Assembly (NCBI GenBank): GCA_035582835.1
Contig: JAYKAV010000944.1
Location: forward strand, 717,932-781,931
Origin: Phoebastria nigripes
Taxonomy: Eukaryota > Chordata > Aves > Procellariiformes > Diomedeidae
Direction of reading: 5' to 3'
Length of the DNA stretch: 64,000 nucleotides
Positions within the stretch are counted from its first letter, which is position 1, and every line of letters starts with the position of its first letter. The position numbers and the translations under genes are program-made. Below, in pieces: positions 59,401 to 64,000 of the stretch. The notes beneath the pieces were generated by a model. It was given only the letters and a program-made list of their open reading frames with translations, did not search any database and was not told where the DNA came from.

Positions 59401-62400
59401 TTAAAGTGCAGTCCCTGGCACCAGCTGTACTCTCTTCTCCTGAGCCATCAGAACCACTGCTAACATCAACCCCAGAGGAGGACATAGGAGTGAAGTCATT
59501 ATCTACAGATTTTGGGGCTTTAAATGCAGAGGCTGTCTTTGCCTGCTCACTTGCCTCTTGACCTGAACTTGGACCACTTTTTTCGGCTGTGCATCCAAAC
59601 CACAGGGCTTGAAAAATATTTAGCAACTCCATATACCTTGGCTTATTCAAACGTTTTGATTTATCTGATGGATCTTCTGACTCTTCATCAAGGAGTTGGA
59701 GACTGGCAAGACAAGTAATCAAAATGTTGGCAGAGTTACTCAGTTTTCTCCCCATAGTGGGGGACACTTCAGGCAAACTGTTTGATCGGTCAAATTTTGT
59801 TTCATGTTTTGAACTGAGCAAGGCCTTCATGATCTGGACGGAAGTCTGGACAGAGGTTGGCAGGTCTCTTCTGTTGTTATTTTGGCTGGATGTAACTGAC
59901 TGGCTGCATTCTGCCTGGTCGGCCTTGGCAGCTTCGGAAACAACCTCAGAGATTTGTTCCTGATTCATGCATTCTTCAGCCTCTTCATTAATAGCAGTGC
60001 CTTCTGCTGTCTCTTTTCCCACTTCGTCCTTTGCCTCATTTTCAGCCTCCTCCACATTCTTTTTCTCAGCTTTTTCATCCTCTGAGATTTCCTCTTCATT
60101 TGTACAGTATGATACCTCAGTGGTTGCCCCTACACATTCCTCTTCTGCATCATCCTCCATTTCATATTTCATAAGCAATGTTTCTGAAGGGATTTTACTT
60201 AGCCATTCTTGCACAACTTCTTCTGGAGATGTATTTGGTAGAGTAGATGGCATTAAATCACTCCCTTCCTCCTGCATGTCCGTGCTTTCTAACTCTTCCT
60301 CCACTTTCCTGTTGCAAGAGTCATCAATCTCTTTATTCTTCTGATCATTTACTTCTGTTGCAGCCGATTTAGACCCATAGGATGTTGCTTTGGAGGAATC
60401 TGTAATTTCTTTCTGCTCTTTTCCTGTGGTCAGCACTGACGCGGTACCTATGCTGCTAATAGAGGAATTCTTCAACATGGTTGACCGTAGTTTTTTGCTG
60501 TTTGGCTTCCCTTTTGGTGGGGCAGGGCAGTGCATACTACACACTGACAAAGTCTCAGACAATGATGCTTGGCTGGAGTTTGTCATCTTCACATGAAGAT
60601 TTCTAGTTTTTATCTGCCTTGATTTTGAAGATTGAGATATGTTTGATTGTGAACATCTATCATCACTTTCCTGGGATAGCTGTGTCAACAACCATTTATC
60701 TTTTACTTCTGACTTTGAAGAGACTCTTGAAGAGACACTTGCAGGATTTCCATTCCTAATCCCAGTCTCAGTTGAGAGGTCACCTTTTGAACATACACTT
60801 TCACTCATACTTCCATGTCTTGAAGAAGGGGCCTCTGAATTCATCTTGGAATTACCCTCTCCGGCTTTTCCATTAGGGCTTGAAACACTTGAGCAGAGGG
60901 ATGATGGCTTGCTATTTTCTTCTCTGTGGCTTCTCTTCTTTGAGCCTTTTGAGGATTCACTGTAGCCATTGGTGGTACTTTTCAAGCTTTTCTCCTCAGT
61001 GAAACCTGCAATTGCCTCTGCTTCACTAGTAGAGGAAATGTTTGAGTGAAAAGATCCTGAGTTATGAGACATGGGGTCTCCGATAGATTTTTTCTTGATT
61101 TCACATGAGCTTTTGGAGTAATTAGATGCCCTGCTGCATGATCTCAGATCATCTGCATGTAAGGAATTCTTTTTATTCAGAGTGGATTCAAGTGAAGACA
61201 CAGACATTTCAGACTGTGCATCCAAATGAATATGGCTGTGTTTGCTCTTTTTGGATCCTCTGGAAGAGCAAGAGGCATTGCACAGAACGATCTCATCACT
61301 GTCACTTCTCTTGCTGTTCCTGTCACTAGCTCTGGAATGGGGAGTTCCTTGTGTAGAGCATCGTTCACCTTCACTGCTCTCATCTCTAATTGATTGGCTG
61401 GGCTTTGTTTTTGCTGACACTGAGCTGACTTCATTGATTTCATTTTCTTCTTGTTCTGCTTCAACCTCTTCAGCCTCTTCCTTAGGGCAGGACTCACTGG
61501 AGACCACTGCATTGTCGTCAGAGTGGTCATCCTGTTCACTCTTTGCTCTTGGTGTAGTACAGTTACTAGACTTGCTGTGCACACTGTTGGCAGGAGTGGA
61601 GCACTTAGTGTTATCTTCTTGATTTGCCTTCTGAAGGCTGGAGGAGGACATGCTCCTACCCACGCTATTTGTTTCCTCACATACATTCTTCTTGCTCTGT
61701 CTGGACTGCAGAGATGACCTTGACATGACACTCCCAACTCTGCTGCTTTCAACCTCTTCCACATCATCCTTTAAGCATTTCACAGAGGAGACTTCGAAAC
61801 AATTTTCNTCTTCATTTTGTGAATTGGTTTTGCTAGCCTCATGGTCTTCAGGGGCGTCTTGAGTATCCAGGTTGTTTTCACAGCTTGAATGTGACATTAA
61901 GCCCAAGGATGAAGGTCTCTGACTATTGCTAGTGCTTGTCCGAGTGTATTCTTGCTGGTCTTCTCCATTGGAAGCACCTGTAGACAAATCACTTCGACAC
62001 GTACACTTTTTAAAGGATCGATATGTCACTCTGTTCTCTATAGTCTCTGAGTAGGATGAGGACTCTTGCACAATGTGCTCAGAGAATTCCTCACTGGATG
62101 TGGTGTGGAGGCTGTCCACAGAAGCCATTTTTTTGTGGACTACTCTCCTCCGGGAAGATGTGCTGGAGCATGATGACCGTGTGTGCCAGGTGTTTCGTAC
62201 ACTGGGCTCTTCCCTCTGGGATGTGTGCATGGGATTTTTCCAAATGTCATAGTCTTGGTGTTTCTTGCCACAGCTATGACAATGAGCCTCATCACATTCT
62301 GATTCCTCAAGTTTTGACGTGTAAGAATCAATATCACAGGGATATAATGACTCATCTGCCTCTGAGCTGGCTTCTGGGTTCATTTTCTGTATGGGGTCTA

Positions 62401-62769
62401 CTCCACTGTCCTCCTCTACACCTGACTCTTCACAAGGCATCTGGTTCATCAGATTGGACTTTTTGATCTGGGTAGACCATTGCAAAGTCTCATCATTTAG
62501 CAAGCGGAAGCGAACTTTCATCTCAACAGACAGGCTACCATCCTTGTTCACATGTACCCGTTTTTCTATGTCATCATTGACCAAGGAATGGACCAGGTCC
62601 CCAGGTTTTGGATGCGAGCAACTGTTTGAGAAAGGTGCGCCATTATCCGGTGAGGCAGCGAGGCCATTAGGATATGACTTTTCTGATGATAAAGAAAATC
62701 TCATTGACCTGTTGCTTGATGATGACCGTGGATGGATAACACTTTTTTTGGCTTTCAGTCCAAAGTTCA
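56409..62769 (-). CDS. RP1L1: RP1L1, large last exon (C-terminal ~2,100 residues)
   Basis: RP1-family proteins bind photoreceptor axoneme microtubules through N-terminal doublecortin domains and help organise outer segments. Here only the giant last exon is present. It starts after a CAG acceptor (62770-62772) with a long pyrimidine tract and enters in a split codon. About 58-101 codons in comes the RP1/RP1L1-conserved block with NKDGSLSVEMKVRFRL and ETLQWSTQ. A Ser-rich region follows (about 150-800), then a conserved helix-like block near 970-1063 (QIMKALLSSK..LLNIFQALWFG), another near 1254-1367 (WTELKADLEEQLEKEF..), and a Cys cluster CPCNSC near 1449. From about 1570 a Glu/Lys repeat runs for roughly 300 residues, followed by an acidic tail ending DEIDQDDLDF and TAG at 56411-56409. 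The Glu-rich tail and the neighbouring protease favour RP1L1 over RP1. A 5-N gap at 57586-57590 switches the frame, an assembly artefact and not a real break. One N codon lies at about 61808. Confidence 0.9.
57120..58065 (-). repeat. RP1L1: Glu/Lys-rich coding repeat of RP1L1
   Basis: Imperfect units of 7-11 residues such as KEEEEETKEEEE, EEVKEEEEE and KEEEEDMKEEEE, encoded by near-identical GAG/GAA-rich DNA. RP1L1 is known for a polymorphic Glu-rich repeat tract in its C-terminal half in humans, though the human unit differs. Such a tract is prone to length change and misassembly, and the 5-N gap lies inside it. The complementary strand is Ser/Leu/Phe-rich in translation and carries long spurious open frames. 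Confidence 0.9.
57586..57590. other. RP1L1: 5-N assembly gap inside the RP1L1 repeat
   Basis: Five Ns separate two open coding segments that are in different frames in the given coordinates. Codon phase on each side shows that the true missing length must be a multiple of three for the frame to join. Confidence 0.95.
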
Positions 62770-64000
62770 CTGGAGTTTGAAATAGGTAAAGAAAAACAAG
62801 ATGGAGAGAAATGTCAACTCATATAAAGATGACACAAAATATATAGACCAAACCCTCAAACGAGTGAATACTGATATTATTCCATTAAAGTTAAGCCTAT
62901 GCTGGTTTACATAATTTGAAAATTTGGCTTTGACTAAGTGATGGCCATAAATGTTAAGTTTTGAATGAATAGTCTGTATTAAAATCTTCTATACCTTAAC
63001 TTTATTATTTTTCTACATCTAAATTGAAACACAAACACTTTTTTTGTTGTATTATGTGCATGCCAGGAAGAAAAAAGAATATATACAAAGCAATTTAGTC
63101 TCAAAGTTTCTGTATTTTGTCCCATTGCAAATATCCCTTTATTTAACTGCGCAAGTTTTCTCCCTTCTTATTCAGTCGGAGAAAAATACACGGAGAAGTG
63201 ACCCTCTTCCTTAGTTAGAGGTCAAGTGTCACACTTTTATTATGCATCATCCACTTCTCCACTCACATGCCAGGTGTGGCCGCGTAGAACAGAACAGCAC
63301 TCAGTCCCTGCAGGGATGTGCCACTATGAATAATTATAATGCTTATTAAAACATAAAGAACAAATGGAAAAGGAATTGTAAGCTGGTGGTAGTTACAAAG
63401 AGAAATAGTGGTAGTTATAGAGTATAGTGTGTATCAGTGATAGTAAGGGAATTTTAAGAATTGTAATCCGAAGCACATCTCTATGGCCCAGTGCAGTGAT
63501 CTGCATAGATTTATTGAGGTCCTAGACCCTTCGTTTCAAGCAGAGTATATTGCTATGATGCTGTCTTGCAAGATGTGTATCTATCTTGTTTCTAATACAT
63601 ATGTTTGTTCAAAGCTTACTTTTATATATCTAGACAACCACACGTCTTTGCTGCATATGGATATGCAGCTGAACGGAGGGCATTTTTGGAAGGAAGTGTT
63701 GAACAGGGAGCACACCAACCAAGTTCAGTAACACATGAAATAGCTTCTATCTAACCATCCTTATGCATTTGAACTGAGGTATTTGCTCAGTCTCTTGATG
63801 GACAAAGCTTCAGCTTATTCCCACTGCTTCCTCCAATTTTTTATGTCTCAGGCAGTGAGTGGGGGGATGCCTCTGTCCTTAAGTTTCTACTAGTTGTCAA
63901 CACATGAATGAATCTTTCCTGGCTCCTGGTATTGACAATGGAGAGAAACAGGTGCACCTCCAGAGCACATTTCACCCTAAAACAAATACCTAATATAGGT
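62770..64000 (-). other. RP1L1: RP1L1 intron before the last exon
   Basis: A good splice acceptor for the last exon (pyrimidine-rich on the - strand, ending CAG at 62772-62770) opens this segment. No further exon is recognisable up to the window end; in particular no doublecortin-like coding segment was found, so the preceding exons lie beyond 64000. Confidence 0.6.

Noticed and set aside
1..64000. CRISPR arrays, operons or prokaryotic systems
   Set aside because: CR1 and LTR elements, spliced exons and poly(A) signals show an animal nuclear genome. No spaced direct-repeat array of the CRISPR type was seen.

Overview
The window is from a bird nuclear genome, in a draft assembly with two longer gaps, one 5-N gap and many isolated single Ns. 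The bird assignment rests on abundant CR1 retrotransposon pieces of several ages, an avian-type endogenous-retrovirus solo LTR, and gene order. Two protein-coding genes are supported, and each is only partly inside the window. They sit tail to tail: the last exon of a trypsin-family serine protease, probably PRSS55, at 6750-7052 on +, and the giant last exon of RP1L1 (retinitis pigmentosa 1-like 1) at 56409-62769 on -. As I recall, the mammalian 8p23.1 locus has the same convergent order, which supports both names.

Layout. 1-6749 reads as intron of the protease gene with an ancient CR1. 6750-7077 is its last exon and poly(A) signal. 7078-56408 is about 49 kb with no gene I can support. It holds CR1 fragments on both strands, one intact solo LTR with target-site duplication and one older related LTR, MIR-like SINE pieces, a CpG-rich island near 23.5 kb, a foldback repeat seen at several sites, small tandem repeats and two larger assembly gaps (17203-17234 and 35696-36383, the second inside a CR1). 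56409-62769 is the RP1L1 exon with a long glutamate/lysine repeat interrupted by a 5-N gap. 62770-64000 is RP1L1 intron; the doublecortin-domain exons lie beyond the window.

The two genes are not expected to work together. RP1L1 belongs to the photoreceptor axoneme, while PRSS55-type proteases are known mainly from the male germ line. Their proximity looks like conserved synteny. The most notable gene-level points are non-standard residues at the protease's oxyanion-hole and pocket positions, and the codon-phase evidence that the bases missing from the RP1L1 gap are a multiple of three. The least explained signal is the foldback repeat family.
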